DNA of 64,000 nt. Source: Phycisphaerae bacterium. GTDB taxonomy: Bacteria > Planctomycetota > Phycisphaerae > Sedimentisphaerales > Anaerobacaceae. The notes beneath the pieces are model-generated. The model made no database searches. It was not told where the DNA came from and saw only the letters and a program-made list of their open reading frames with translations. Made by a program: the position numbers and the translations under genes. Positions within the stretch are counted from its first letter, which is position 1, and the number at the start of each line of letters is the position of its first letter. Positions 24,054-34,083 of this stretch are shown here, piece after piece. The DNA lies in assembly GCA_030615025.1 (NCBI GenBank), contig JAUXAB010000010.1:1-64000 (forward strand). The letters run 5' to 3'.

Positions 24054-25094
24054 GTGAAAAAAGGCATTCGGGAACCCGCAACACGGACGCTTGCGACCAT
24101 AATTGTCATAATGGTTATGATTATGATTGCAGGCAACACCGCCGCCTACAGTCTTGGTGGTGGCGCACTTGCCGGAAATCGATATCGAGTGATTATTTCA
24201 ACAGACATCGGCGGAGGTGACGAAGATGATATCCAGTCGATGGTCCATTTCCTTCTCTATTCTGATTTATTTGATACCGAAGGTATTATTTCTTCACCGA
24301 CAGGTAAAGGCCGCAAGAAGGACATCCTCGAAGTAATTGACAAATACCAAAAGGATTACCCTAACCTGAGGACCCATTCGGACAAATACCCGGCACCGGA
24401 TTATCTTCGCTCAATATCAAAACAGGGAGCAACAAATCCAGCTCCCGCCAAAGGTTATAGCAGTCCGACAGAAGGTTCAAAATGGATTATCAAATGTGCT
24501 AAGAAAAAAGACCCCCGACCCTTATATGTCCTTGTATGGGGCGCAATTACCGATGTCGCACAGGCCCTGCGTGATGACCCCGGCATAAAGGAAAAAATCC
24601 GGGTTTACTTCATTGCATCATGGAACCAAAAACAGGACCAAAACACCTTCAGGTATATCGACAAAAACCACTCTGATTTGTGGCTGATTCATAATAACAG
24701 CACCTTCCGAGGCTGGTACATGGGCGGCAAACAGAGTGGTGATCTGGGAAACAAGTCTTTTATTGATAAGCACGTTAAGAACCATGGCCAACTGGGAAAA
24801 TATTTCGCCCCCTTGAAAGGCGGCAGTATAAAAATGGGCGATACCCCGAGTTATGCCTTCCTCCTACGTGGAACACCGGACGACCCAACAAAAGACAGTT
24901 GGGGTGGACGATTTGTCAGGAAAAAAGGACGCCCCAATTGGTGGGTGGATGACCCCGACCCGGTTCTTGCCGAGGGAGGACGCCCTGGAGCAAAAACAGT
25001 CAACAAGTGGCGCCGGCAATACCTGCGCGATTGGCAAAAACAGATGGACCGCTGCAAAGATAAAATACAACTCAGTGGCACCCAAAAACAATAG
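24054..25094 (+). CDS. Secreted DUF1593 nucleoside hydrolase-like protein
   Basis: A 346-residue exported protein: signal peptide to about residue 33, then the DUF1593 start YRVIISTDIGGGDEDDIQSM, whose acidic cluster resembles the Ca-binding Asp set of nucleoside hydrolases, and YVLVWGAITDVAQAL. Members are found in polysaccharide-degrading bacteria; activity is not well defined. GTG start after GAGGG. It is the first gene of the plus-strand carbohydrate island. Confidence 0.85.
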   Translation: MKKGIREPATRTLATIIVIMVMIMIAGNTAAYSLGGGALAGNRYRVIISTDIGGGDEDDIQSMVHFLLYSDLFDTEGIISSPTGKGRKKDILEVIDKYQKDYPNLRTHSDKYPAPDYLRSISKQGATNPAPAKGYSSPTEGSKWIIKCAKKKDPRPLYVLVWGAITDVAQALRDDPGIKEKIRVYFIASWNQKQDQNTFRYIDKNHSDLWLIHNNSTFRGWYMGGKQSGDLGNKSFIDKHVKNHGQLGKYFAPLKGGSIKMGDTPSYAFLLRGTPDDPTKDSWGGRFVRKKGRPNWWVDDPDPVLAEGGRPGAKTVNKWRRQYLRDWQKQMDRCKDKIQLSGTQKQ

Positions 25095-25121
25095 TTTCAC
25101 TATATTGATAAGGAGTTGAGA

Positions 25122-27668
25122 ATGATGAACAAGAAACCTAAAACTGCGAAATTCAAAGTTCGATATTCGATACTTATCACTATAATGCTGCTTGCCTGCA
25201 GCAGCGCGGCAGCGCAGGACTTTGTCCCTTTCGTTATTCCTGCTCGGCCAAATCCTGATTCGCTGATAGCGTACCCTTCCTCGCAGCCAATTAAGACCGA
25301 CTCCAACCACCTTGTTGCAAACCGAGGCCACTTCTATCGCGGCGAGAACCGCGTTCGCCTCTGGGGCGTCAACCTGTCGTTTGGAGCGAACCTGCCCAAA
25401 CACGAAGATGCCCCCTACATTGCAGCCCGCCTCGCCGCTGCCGGCGTCAACGCCGTTCGTTGTCACCACATGGACACCGCTCGATTTCCCCGTGGGTTGT
25501 GGAACGCAAAAGACGGCAAGACCATCGACCCGGAGGCCCTGGACAGATTAGACTTTTTTATTGACCAGCTTGCCCGCCGCGGGATATGTGTCAATATCAA
25601 CCTCCACGTCGGCCGAGTACACAGCCAGTTTCTGCACCTGCCCAAGACTAACCGCCAATACGACAAAATCTTCAACATCTTCACGCCCGCACTCGTCGAC
25701 GCTCAGAAACAATATGCCCGCGAGCTGCTGACCCACGTCAACCGCTACCGCAAGCTCCGCTACGCCGACGACCCCGCCGTCGCCATCGTCGAAATCACTA
25801 ATGAGAACAGCTTCTTTATGTGGGGCAACGAACAAACACTGCGAACCCTGCCCCCGTACTATGCAGATATTCTGCAAGGCAAGTTCAATGCCTGGCTACA
25901 AAAAAGATACGGTTCGGACCGGAAGCTGCGTAAGGCCTGGTCCGAAGGCGCTGAAGAACTGGGCAAGAACATGCTTGTCAACGGCAATTTCCAGACAAGC
26001 GAACCGGCTACAAGTGTCCCGAAGAACTGGCATCTTGAACAACATTCGGGCTGCACAGCCTCGCTGTCACGCACCCGCTTCAAGGACAAAGACGCACTGC
26101 GAATTGATATTGGCAAGGCCGATGATACTGAATGGCACCTCCAGCTCAACCAGGGAGATTTAGCTATCAAGGCAGGAAAGTATTATACCGTTATTTTCGA
26201 CGCGGCCGCTGATAAGTCGCGCAAAATCGGCTGTGGTGTCGGCCAGGGACACAGTCCCTGGAACAACCTCGGGCTGTCAAGGCAGGTGACGTTGAAAAAT
26301 GAATGGCAAAGTTTTCGGTATGGTTTTGTTGCAAAGGCCAATGACGACAACGCCCGGATTAGCTTTTCGTTTGGCGGCAGTAATATTCCGATATGCCTTG
26401 CAAATGTGCAGCTTCGGCCGGGCGGCCGAGTGGGCGCAGAATTCGGCGAGTCAATCAAGGCCGGCACCGTTGTTGTATTTGCCGATAGTGAGAGTCCTGC
26501 CCGCAAACTCGACCGAATGCGTTTCATGGCCGAGACGGAAAAGGCCTACTTCGATGGAATGCGAAACTTTATCAAGAATGACCTCGGCTGCAAGGCGCTG
26601 GTAACCGGCACCATCGTCTTCGGACCGCTGGGATTGTACGCTCAGAGTGATATGGATTTCATTGACGCCCACGCCTACTGGCAGCACCCGCGATTTCCGG
26701 GCAGGCCGTGGGACAGCAGCAACTGGCTCATCGACCAGAAGCCGATGACCGACTATCCCGCCCAGGCCACTTTGTTTCGCCTGGCCGCCGAACGTCTTGC
26801 CGGCAAGCCCTTTACCGTCAGCGAGTATAACCACCCCGCTCCTCTCGACTCCCAGGCCGAGTGCGTACCTATGATTGCATCATTCGCCGCCGCCCAGGAC
26901 TGGGACGGCCTCTGGCTATACACATATAGTCACAGCTCAGACGGCTGGTATCGAGAAAAGCTCAACAGCTACTTTGATATCGACACCAACCCTGCCAAAT
27001 GGGGATTTATGCGAGCAGGCACTGCTATCTTCCGCGATGCCGGGATTGTGCCACTGAACAATCTCATACATATTACATTGGTCGACTCTTCAGATATACT
27101 TACATCGCTGGCCAAGCTGCACCTCAAGCATGACCGGAACATGTTAGCGGCAATCGGCCGCAGCCCCGAAGAAGCCCGCCAAGCAATGCCATCTGCGAAA
27201 CTGGACTGGTCGGTCGAGGATGGCAAGGGATTTTATGCCGCTCGTGGCCAGTGTACATCAGTTTATACCGGCTACGCCAAGAGGTTTGAAAAAGCTACCG
27301 ATGGGAAGATATTAATTGTTGGCCCCGACTTTGTGGCAGTGACTATCACGGCCCTGGACAAGGAGGGGTTGGACAGAAGTGAAAAGATACTAATTACGGC
27401 GTGCGGTCGCTGTGAAAATACCGGTATGAACTTTTCCGAAGACCGCCGCACAGTAGGCCGCAACTGGGGCGGGCCGCCCGTACTAATCGAAGCGGTTGAA
27501 GGCACACTGGTACTGAACGGAAACTGGACATGTCAGGCTCTCGGCCCCGACGGAATGCCGAAACGTAGGGTAGCTGTTCCTTCTGAAGAAATGCAGAGCC
27601 ACATAACACTTTCTCCCCAGTATGAGACTATGTGGTATCTACTGACGCGGCGCACAAAACGGGATTAA
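25122..27668 (+). CDS. Secreted clan GH-A glycoside hydrolase with carbohydrate-binding insert
   Basis: About 848 residues; the ATG at 25122 sits 6 bp after AAGGAG and is preferred to an upstream TTG. After a signal peptide comes a GH-A barrel start (LWGVNLSFGANLPKHEDA, VNAVRCHHMD, VEITNENSFFMWG with the acid/base Asn-Glu pair). A beta-sandwich insert (MLVNGNFQTSEPAT onward) looks like a CBM4/9-type module, and the barrel then resumes with FTVSEYNHPAP, where the Glu is the likely nucleophile. It probably cleaves a plant or algal polysaccharide; specificity is unknown. Confidence 0.85.
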   Translation: MMNKKPKTAKFKVRYSILITIMLLACSSAAAQDFVPFVIPARPNPDSLIAYPSSQPIKTDSNHLVANRGHFYRGENRVRLWGVNLSFGANLPKHEDAPYIAARLAAAGVNAVRCHHMDTARFPRGLWNAKDGKTIDPEALDRLDFFIDQLARRGICVNINLHVGRVHSQFLHLPKTNRQYDKIFNIFTPALVDAQKQYARELLTHVNRYRKLRYADDPAVAIVEITNENSFFMWGNEQTLRTLPPYYADILQGKFNAWLQKRYGSDRKLRKAWSEGAEELGKNMLVNGNFQTSEPATSVPKNWHLEQHSGCTASLSRTRFKDKDALRIDIGKADDTEWHLQLNQGDLAIKAGKYYTVIFDAAADKSRKIGCGVGQGHSPWNNLGLSRQVTLKNEWQSFRYGFVAKANDDNARISFSFGGSNIPICLANVQLRPGGRVGAEFGESIKAGTVVVFADSESPARKLDRMRFMAETEKAYFDGMRNFIKNDLGCKALVTGTIVFGPLGLYAQSDMDFIDAHAYWQHPRFPGRPWDSSNWLIDQKPMTDYPAQATLFRLAAERLAGKPFTVSEYNHPAPLDSQAECVPMIASFAAAQDWDGLWLYTYSHSSDGWYREKLNSYFDIDTNPAKWGFMRAGTAIFRDAGIVPLNNLIHITLVDSSDILTSLAKLHLKHDRNMLAAIGRSPEEARQAMPSAKLDWSVEDGKGFYAARGQCTSVYTGYAKRFEKATDGKILIVGPDFVAVTITALDKEGLDRSEKILITACGRCENTGMNFSEDRRTVGRNWGGPPVLIEAVEGTLVLNGNWTCQALGPDGMPKRRVAVPSEEMQSHITLSPQYETMWYLLTRRTKRD

Positions 27669-27692
27669 TTCGCCAGGAAAAGAGAGGTGTTT

Positions 27693-30600
27693 ATGATGAA
27701 GGCCTTTGGCATAGGACTTACCGTTGTCCTCGTTTTGACTACTGGAACGGCAGCAGCGTTCAATGGACATATTGTCACGCAAGGTCCGCTGAAATTGACA
27801 ATAGGCAACATTGAGGATGTCACGGAGTATAACAAGCCACGCGATGTAAAGGTTACGGTCAAGAACAATGGAGACTCTCCGCTACAGGTCCGGTTGCGTA
27901 TGGCAGACCTTGTTGACGAATGGTACGCAGTCGGTGAAACGGAAAAACGCCTTGCAGTTACGCCCGGCAGCGAAGCAGAAGCTACTTTTCGAATAGCTGC
28001 CGGAAAAGGCGCATGTTCGGCGCTATATCCTGTTCACGTTTACGCCACTTTTAAGCACCAGGAACAGACGGTGACAGCGCACGCCGTTCAAATATTTCAA
28101 TCAAATTTTAGCAAGGCAATTCGCTCGTCCCCACAAGCAGATGAAATGCCGGTGAACATCGTCCCCGACAATTGTGCCTTGCCGCTTTGCCAATTGCAGT
28201 CGCATCGTGTCGCCTGGCGCTTCTATGATAAGCCTCTGGTCTATATGCCGGTTGGCTGGCAGGGTTCATCCTCTGGGTCTTCGGCTACATTTTCAAATAT
28301 CAGCGTTTCTCGCGGCGGGACAAAGCAAGCCATTCACATGCACCCGCCGTGGAGGCCTGGTGGCGGAACCATCTTCGCCGAATTCTTGCTCAAGCTCCCG
28401 GATGTCGTGCCGATCAAACTAACTTTTGCCAACGCCATACGCGACCACACAGAGCAAGAACCTCCCAGCGACGGCGTGACGTTTCGAGTCTGGGCCGGCG
28501 ACGAGAAGCTTTTCGAGCGCTACACCGATAGCAAAATATGGGTGGACGGCCAGGCCGACTTGAGCAGATTCGCCGGCAAGCAAATACTCCTGCGACTGGA
28601 AAGCCATCCGGGACCGAAGCGTGATACAACCTGCGATTCGTCCTATTGGGGCGAGCCGATGGTCGTCGCGGGAACTCTGCCCCCACAGCTCACCAATGCC
28701 CAACGAGAGGAACTACGCAAGCGTGCCAGGAGTATTATCAAATCGCAAAAAGTATCCGGCAGTCCGCTCGGGGACGCCTTCCGGCGGAACGAATTCGTCT
28801 TCAAACTTGAGGATAATTGCGTGGCGGCACTTGTCCTGGGCAAAAACGGTCTGGCTGATTCCGCCATTGCTTTCGGCAATGACGCTCACTGCGTGGTATT
28901 TGATGGCTTACACGCTTCGGTGCTCCGGCACAAGGTCGGAGGCGGGCCATCGCAACTCATCATGCGGAAGGTTGATACGAAAAAGGATAGGCTCTCCGGG
29001 AAACTAAGTATCAAACATCACCTTTCGCTCGCAGACGAGGATTTTGCTCTGACTGCGGAGGTGTGGAAAGACAAAGCCGGCTTGCGCATACGGCTCAAAT
29101 GCCCGAAGCGGATTACCGATATAGCGCTGGGACAGGCCGACCAGAAGGCCCCTCGCGTTTACTATGGCCACGGATACTGCATCGTCGAGCCGAAAGCTTT
29201 CAGGGCAAGCTTCGGCGGACATAACCTGTCAACAAGTCACGTTGGATTTGATTTTGACAAAGGCATCTCGCTTCTAACTGCTTGCGACAATCCACCGGAC
29301 TACCTTGAAGTGGACCCGGACCAAAGGATATATTCGCTTCACACGCACCTCGATGCAACGATGACGTTTGTGCCGAGTATCAAGGGTGCTTTTGATTGTG
29401 CCCGAAAGTACCGTCCCTTGTTCGACAAGAAACCAGCGGCTGGGCTAAAGCGTAAGGCAGGTCGATTTATCTTCGACATCTGGGGCGGACGCTACGCCGA
29501 GATCGCTGAAACAATGAAGCGAATGATAGATTACGGCCTGACCGATTCGCTGCTGACCGTGCACGTCTGGCAGCGATGGGGTTACGACTACCGTTTGCCG
29601 GACATTTACCCACCGCAGCCGAAGCTCGGCACAATTGAAGACATGCGGCAGATCGCAAAGGTCTGTGCCGAGCACGACATTCCCTGGGGCTTGCACGATA
29701 ATTACATCGACTTTTATCCCGACGCGGCCGATTACAGCTACGACCACATCTGCTTCACCGAACAGGGCACGCCTATCAAGGCCTGGATCAATAGAGGACG
29801 CGATGCCCAGAGCTACCGCTGGCGGCCGGACCACATCATGCCTTTCGTCAAACGCAATCTGAAACTCATCAAGCCAAACCTCAAACCCACACATTATTTC
29901 ATCGACGTTTTCACAGCGCTGCCATGCTTCGACTTCTATGATAGATACGGAAATTTTCACTCAATGCTTGAAACCCGCAAATGCTGGGGCGAGGCCTTCG
30001 CCTGGATCCGAGACTATCTGGGCGAAAATGCGCCTACAACATCCGAAGCCGGACACGACCAGCTTATCGGATACCTCGACGGCTCCGATTGTCAGCACAT
30101 GACGCTCTCACCCGAAAAGGGATGGCCCCACATCCGAATCTCCTGCAGAGATTGGGAGCGTGTGCCGTGGTTCGATGCGGTGCTGCACGATAAGTTCAGC
30201 TTGCACGGGGTCGGCTATCCCTCACGCTACAAACTCAAGCAGGCACAGAGTGACCAAAGAATCATCGAAAGCGACGATTACATCAGTGCCGAGATTCTCG
30301 AAGGCCACGCCCTTATGACTGACCGGAGGGCATTCGGCCGCGGTGCCGTTCGGAAGTATTGGCTCGCACAGGATTTCATCCGAAGCATCGCGCTCGACAA
30401 TATCGAGACCGTAGAGTTTGTGGGAGGGGACATCCACAGACAGCTCATCAAATGGAAATCCGGCGCGCAGGTTTACGTCAATCGCGGCGATAAGGACTGG
30501 AAAGTAGTAGGTAAACAGTTGCCTCAATACGGATACTTTGCAAAGAATGGTCAGATTGAATCGAGCATCGAAAGGGTTCCCGCTCCGCGGGGGCCAATTA

Positions 30601-30962
30601 ACGGCATCATCGTCGAACAATCACGTGGGCCCTCTCGCTGTTACTTCAATGCACGCGGGTTCAGGAACGTTAACAAGGTGTCGATTGACTTTGGCCCTGT
30701 CGTAACCGAAGGCGCGTTCCGTTATGAGTTAAAGAAAAATATGATTGTTGTTACTCCACTGCCCGACATTGACCCGTTCACGGTCACACTACGCGTTGAC
30801 AAGCTAACGAGTATCAAAGCTATGCAAGTAGCATCTATCACCGCCATCGACGCCGACGGCAAAAATATCCGAAGTGTTAAATTTGATACAAAGGCAAATC
30901 TGGTAGAGTTTCAAACACGCAAAAACGAATTTGCGTATCAGATTCTGCTGAACCGTTTATGA
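27693..30962 (+). CDS. Large secreted glycoside hydrolase-like protein
   Basis: About 1089 residues with a signal peptide ending near FNG. An N-terminal beta-rich half is followed by a central TIM-barrel-like region with VHVWQRWGYDYRLPDIYP, HDIPWGLHDNYIDFYPDA, THYFIDVF and APTTSEAGHDQLIGYLDG, and a C-terminal beta domain. The general pattern is that of GH101/DUF5696-like planctomycete hydrolases, but I cannot assign the family with certainty. ATG at 27693 chosen for the AGAGAGG just upstream. It lies 24 bp after the preceding hydrolase and overlaps the next. Confidence 0.65.
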   Translation: MMKAFGIGLTVVLVLTTGTAAAFNGHIVTQGPLKLTIGNIEDVTEYNKPRDVKVTVKNNGDSPLQVRLRMADLVDEWYAVGETEKRLAVTPGSEAEATFRIAAGKGACSALYPVHVYATFKHQEQTVTAHAVQIFQSNFSKAIRSSPQADEMPVNIVPDNCALPLCQLQSHRVAWRFYDKPLVYMPVGWQGSSSGSSATFSNISVSRGGTKQAIHMHPPWRPGGGTIFAEFLLKLPDVVPIKLTFANAIRDHTEQEPPSDGVTFRVWAGDEKLFERYTDSKIWVDGQADLSRFAGKQILLRLESHPGPKRDTTCDSSYWGEPMVVAGTLPPQLTNAQREELRKRARSIIKSQKVSGSPLGDAFRRNEFVFKLEDNCVAALVLGKNGLADSAIAFGNDAHCVVFDGLHASVLRHKVGGGPSQLIMRKVDTKKDRLSGKLSIKHHLSLADEDFALTAEVWKDKAGLRIRLKCPKRITDIALGQADQKAPRVYYGHGYCIVEPKAFRASFGGHNLSTSHVGFDFDKGISLLTACDNPPDYLEVDPDQRIYSLHTHLDATMTFVPSIKGAFDCARKYRPLFDKKPAAGLKRKAGRFIFDIWGGRYAEIAETMKRMIDYGLTDSLLTVHVWQRWGYDYRLPDIYPPQPKLGTIEDMRQIAKVCAEHDIPWGLHDNYIDFYPDAADYSYDHICFTEQGTPIKAWINRGRDAQSYRWRPDHIMPFVKRNLKLIKPNLKPTHYFIDVFTALPCFDFYDRYGNFHSMLETRKCWGEAFAWIRDYLGENAPTTSEAGHDQLIGYLDGSDCQHMTLSPEKGWPHIRISCRDWERVPWFDAVLHDKFSLHGVGYPSRYKLKQAQSDQRIIESDDYISAEILEGHALMTDRRAFGRGAVRKYWLAQDFIRSIALDNIETVEFVGGDIHRQLIKWKSGAQVYVNRGDKDWKVVGKQLPQYGYFAKNGQIESSIERVPAPRGPINGIIVEQSRGPSRCYFNARGFRNVNKVSIDFGPVVTEGAFRYELKKNMIVVTPLPDIDPFTVTLRVDKLTSIKAMQVASITAIDADGKNIRSVKFDTKANLVEFQTRKNEFAYQILLNRL

Positions 30963-30979
30963 CAGTAAAAGGAGAAATG

Positions 30980-32614
30980 ATGAAAAAGAACTCTACAGCG
31001 GCTGTTATAGCGTTAATTTTATTTGGGCTTCTCATCAGGACGGCTCCACTGCGCGCTGGCCAAGAAGGCGAACCGGTGGAGTTGATTGGTATGCGGCGAG
31101 CCCCCGTCCATTCCAGCAAGGTCGATGCTTCCTTCTTCCCTTTCATCGACGAGTTCGGCCAGTACATCCACAAGGACTGGCCCGGCAAGACGCACTCTCT
31201 GGAGGAGCTAATCGCCGAGGGCCCCGCAGAGCAAAAGGACCTCGCCGTCAATCCCGGCCCACCCGACCGCAACCAGTATGGCGGCTGGACCACCGGGCCA
31301 AAGCTAAAGGCAACCGGCTTCTTCGGCGTGCAAAAATACAAAGGCAAATGGTGGCTCGTAGATCCGCAAGGCCGACTCTTCTTCTCGCACGGAATTGATT
31401 GCGTCCGCAGTGCAAATGCTACACCCATCACCGACCGCGAACACTACTACCACAACCTGCCGAAAGCCAACTCACCGTTTGCAAAGTTTTACGGCAGGGG
31501 CAGCTGGGCACCGCACGGCTATTACAAAGACCATTCGCCGTACAGAACCTATGACTTCAGCCAGGCCAACTTCTTGCGGAAGTACGGTCGCGGTTGGGAG
31601 CAGGACTTCGCCGACATTACACACCGCCGGCTGAAAAGCTGGGGTATGAACACCATCGCAAACTGGTCGGACGCCACTATCTACCTGATGCGCAAGACTC
31701 CGTACGTGGCGACAATTAGCTACAGTGCCAGGAAACTGGAAGGCTCGCAAGGTTATTGGGGCAAGTTCTATGACGTCTTTGACCCGAGCTTCCGCGACGT
31801 GCTGCGCCGGCGATTGGCAAGAGAAAAGGACACATCAGCCGGCGACCCTTGGTGCATCGGCTACTTCGTGCACAACGAACTCTCCTGGGGCGATGAGACC
31901 TCCCTTGCCATAGCCGCTCTTATCTCGCTGCCCGACCAGCCCGCTAAGAAAGTGTTCATCGAGGACCTAAAGGCAAAGTACAAGTCGATAGACAAGTTGA
32001 ACAACGCCTGGGAAACGAATCACAAAACCTGGAATGCTTTGCTGCAATCCACCCAAGCACCGGACAAAAAGAAGGCCCACGATGACTTAACCTCTTTCTA
32101 CACCAGGATCGCAGAGACCTATTTCGAGATTATCCGCGAGGAGGTCAAAAAAGTCGCTCCGAACCAACTCTATATGGGCTGCCGCTTCGCATGGGTCAAC
32201 GACCGTGCCGCCCGGGCAGCAACAAAATTCTGCGACATTGTCAGCTACAACCGTTACAGTTACAGCGTAGAAAATCACCGCCTTCCGGACGACATCGACA
32301 TGCCGGTAATTATAGGCGAATTCCACTTCGGTGCGCTGGACCGCGGCATGTTCCACACTGGATTAAGAAAAACCGCCAACCAGCAGGACCGCGCAGACAA
32401 GTACAAAAGCTATGTACAAGGGGCGCTAAGGAATCCCTATATCGTCGGCACACACTGGTTCCAGTACAAGGACCAGGCCACAACCGGCCGCGGAGATGGT
32501 GAGAACTACCAGATTGGCTTTATCGACATTTGTGACAAACCTTACCCTGAGACCGTCCAGGCCTGCCGCGAGGTCGGATACACAATGTATGAATATCGCC
32601 TCAACGCCAAATGA
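30980..32614 (+). CDS. GH50-like beta-agarase
   Basis: About 544 residues from the ATG that follows GGAG by 5 bp; an upstream ATG at 30959 overlaps the previous stop. Signal peptide, then GFFGVQKYKGKWWLVDPQGR, a typical entry to agarase-type barrels, DPWCIGYFVHNELSWG with the acid/base Asn-Glu, and MPVIIGEFHFG with the nucleophile Glu. GH50 enzymes release neoagaro-oligosaccharides from agarose. The neighbours (two hydrolases and a DUF1593 protein) support action on a marine or algal-type polysaccharide. Confidence 0.82.
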   Translation: MKKNSTAAVIALILFGLLIRTAPLRAGQEGEPVELIGMRRAPVHSSKVDASFFPFIDEFGQYIHKDWPGKTHSLEELIAEGPAEQKDLAVNPGPPDRNQYGGWTTGPKLKATGFFGVQKYKGKWWLVDPQGRLFFSHGIDCVRSANATPITDREHYYHNLPKANSPFAKFYGRGSWAPHGYYKDHSPYRTYDFSQANFLRKYGRGWEQDFADITHRRLKSWGMNTIANWSDATIYLMRKTPYVATISYSARKLEGSQGYWGKFYDVFDPSFRDVLRRRLAREKDTSAGDPWCIGYFVHNELSWGDETSLAIAALISLPDQPAKKVFIEDLKAKYKSIDKLNNAWETNHKTWNALLQSTQAPDKKKAHDDLTSFYTRIAETYFEIIREEVKKVAPNQLYMGCRFAWVNDRAARAATKFCDIVSYNRYSYSVENHRLPDDIDMPVIIGEFHFGALDRGMFHTGLRKTANQQDRADKYKSYVQGALRNPYIVGTHWFQYKDQATTGRGDGENYQIGFIDICDKPYPETVQACREVGYTMYEYRLNAK

Positions 32615-32639
32615 CCCGTACCTCCACCTTCGTAAACTG

Positions 32640-33998
32640 CTACAGGTGATACGGATGCCGTTGCGGTCGGCCCATCATCCGCCGGGCCTGCTCATCGCCG
32701 ACTATCTCCTGTTTTACCGGGTCCCAGCGGAGCTTCCGGCCAAGGATGAAGGAGAGGTTGCCCAGCACACAAAGGTTCGCCACGCCGACTGCCGCTTCGA
32801 TGTTCATAATGGTCTTGGCGCCCGTCTTGATACCCTTGAACCAGTCCTCCTTGTGGCCGGGGCTCTTGTACACATCCTTGGCGCCGGCAGATGGCTTCCA
32901 TTCGCGTGCTTTCTTCTCGGCCCACGTACCGCCGTCGCCGCCCCAGTGGATGAACTCGCCCTTGTCGCCGCGGTAAATGGCACCGTAACCAGGACGGCTA
33001 ATTCTGCCTCCCGGTTCCTTCCCGGTCCTCTTTTCCGCCGACGGCAGTTGCTCACGGGGCATTTGCGTCCAGGTCAACGTCCAATCGGGATTCTTGAAGG
33101 TATAGGTCACCTTCATCAACACCGCGCTGTCCCATAGGCCCTTGGTCGGTGCAGTACCCGTCGCCTCGATAGTAACCGGGCCTGTGCCGTCGGCACCCAT
33201 CCACCACATCGCACAGCTCATCACGTGGGCGCCACGGTCGCGGATCTGCCCCCCGCCTGATTCCAACACCCAACGGAACACGCCGTGACAATACCTCTTA
33301 TTATATGGCCGCCAGCGAAGCGGCCCTAACCACAGGTCCCAGTCAAGCTCCGGCGGTGGCGCGCTATCGGGCACCGGATTGTTGTCCTCGGGACTGGGAT
33401 AGTGAAAGCAATCGACGCGGCTGATGTGGCCAATATTACCGTTGACGAGGTATCGATGAGCCAGGTAAGCTTCCGGCTGGGAACGCCCCTGTGAGCCAAC
33501 CTGGACCGATACCTTGTTCTTCTTGGCCGCAGCAACCATCGCCTTACCTTCCTCGATTGTGCAGCAGGCCGGCTTCTCCACATAAACGTGCTTGCCGCAT
33601 TCAGCCGCGTGTACCATCTGAACACCATGCCAGTGGTCCGGCGTCGCGATTACGACCGCGTCGATATCTTTGCGCTGGAGTATATAGCGGTAGTCACGGT
33701 AGGGCTGTACGCCCTTACCTGCTGTTTTGACGGCATTCGCCAACCGGTTCTCATCCGCATCGCAGACCGCCGCTATATTAACCTCACCTTTGTCGCGCCT
33801 TTTCACCATACCTCGAAGGTGGGACCCACCCATACCACCAACGCCGATATGAGCCATAGTTATACGTTCGTTCGCTCCGCCTCTGCCCCGTGCTGCCAGT
33901 GCGCCGGATGGAACGAAGTAGGGAAAGCTCACTGCCGCCGCACCCGCAGCGGCACCAGCCAGGAATTCACGCCTGTTGAGTTGGTTCGTTCGTTTCAT
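32640..33998 (-). CDS. Tat-exported Gfo/Idh/MocA family oxidoreductase
   Basis: 452 residues from the ATG at 33998, preceded by AAAGGTGAT. A Tat signal (NRREFLAGAAAGAAA) precedes a Rossmann domain (MAHIGVGGMGGSHLRGMVKR) and the conserved VEKPACCTIEEGKAM with the catalytic Lys region. Family members oxidise or epimerise sugar derivatives with NAD(P); exported forms are plentiful in planctomycetes. It faces the hydrolase genes tail to tail, with only 25 bp between stops. Confidence 0.88.
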   Translation of the reverse strand: MKRTNQLNRREFLAGAAAGAAAVSFPYFVPSGALAARGRGGANERITMAHIGVGGMGGSHLRGMVKRRDKGEVNIAAVCDADENRLANAVKTAGKGVQPYRDYRYILQRKDIDAVVIATPDHWHGVQMVHAAECGKHVYVEKPACCTIEEGKAMVAAAKKNKVSVQVGSQGRSQPEAYLAHRYLVNGNIGHISRVDCFHYPSPEDNNPVPDSAPPPELDWDLWLGPLRWRPYNKRYCHGVFRWVLESGGGQIRDRGAHVMSCAMWWMGADGTGPVTIEATGTAPTKGLWDSAVLMKVTYTFKNPDWTLTWTQMPREQLPSAEKRTGKEPGGRISRPGYGAIYRGDKGEFIHWGGDGGTWAEKKAREWKPSAGAKDVYKSPGHKEDWFKGIKTGAKTIMNIEAAVGVANLCVLGNLSFILGRKLRWDPVKQEIVGDEQARRMMGRPQRHPYHL

Positions 33999-34083
33999 AG
34001 TTCTATCACCTTTCTGCTCTAATTCCAGAATATCGAATAAGGTGCAAAAAAACAGTCTTGAAATTGATTTCCGCCGAGTCACC

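Noticed and set aside
32496-33137. A 213-codon plus-strand frame opposite the Gfo/Idh/MocA gene
   Set aside because: It is antisense to a well-supported oxidoreductase, starts inside the agarase gene and shows no protein family features.
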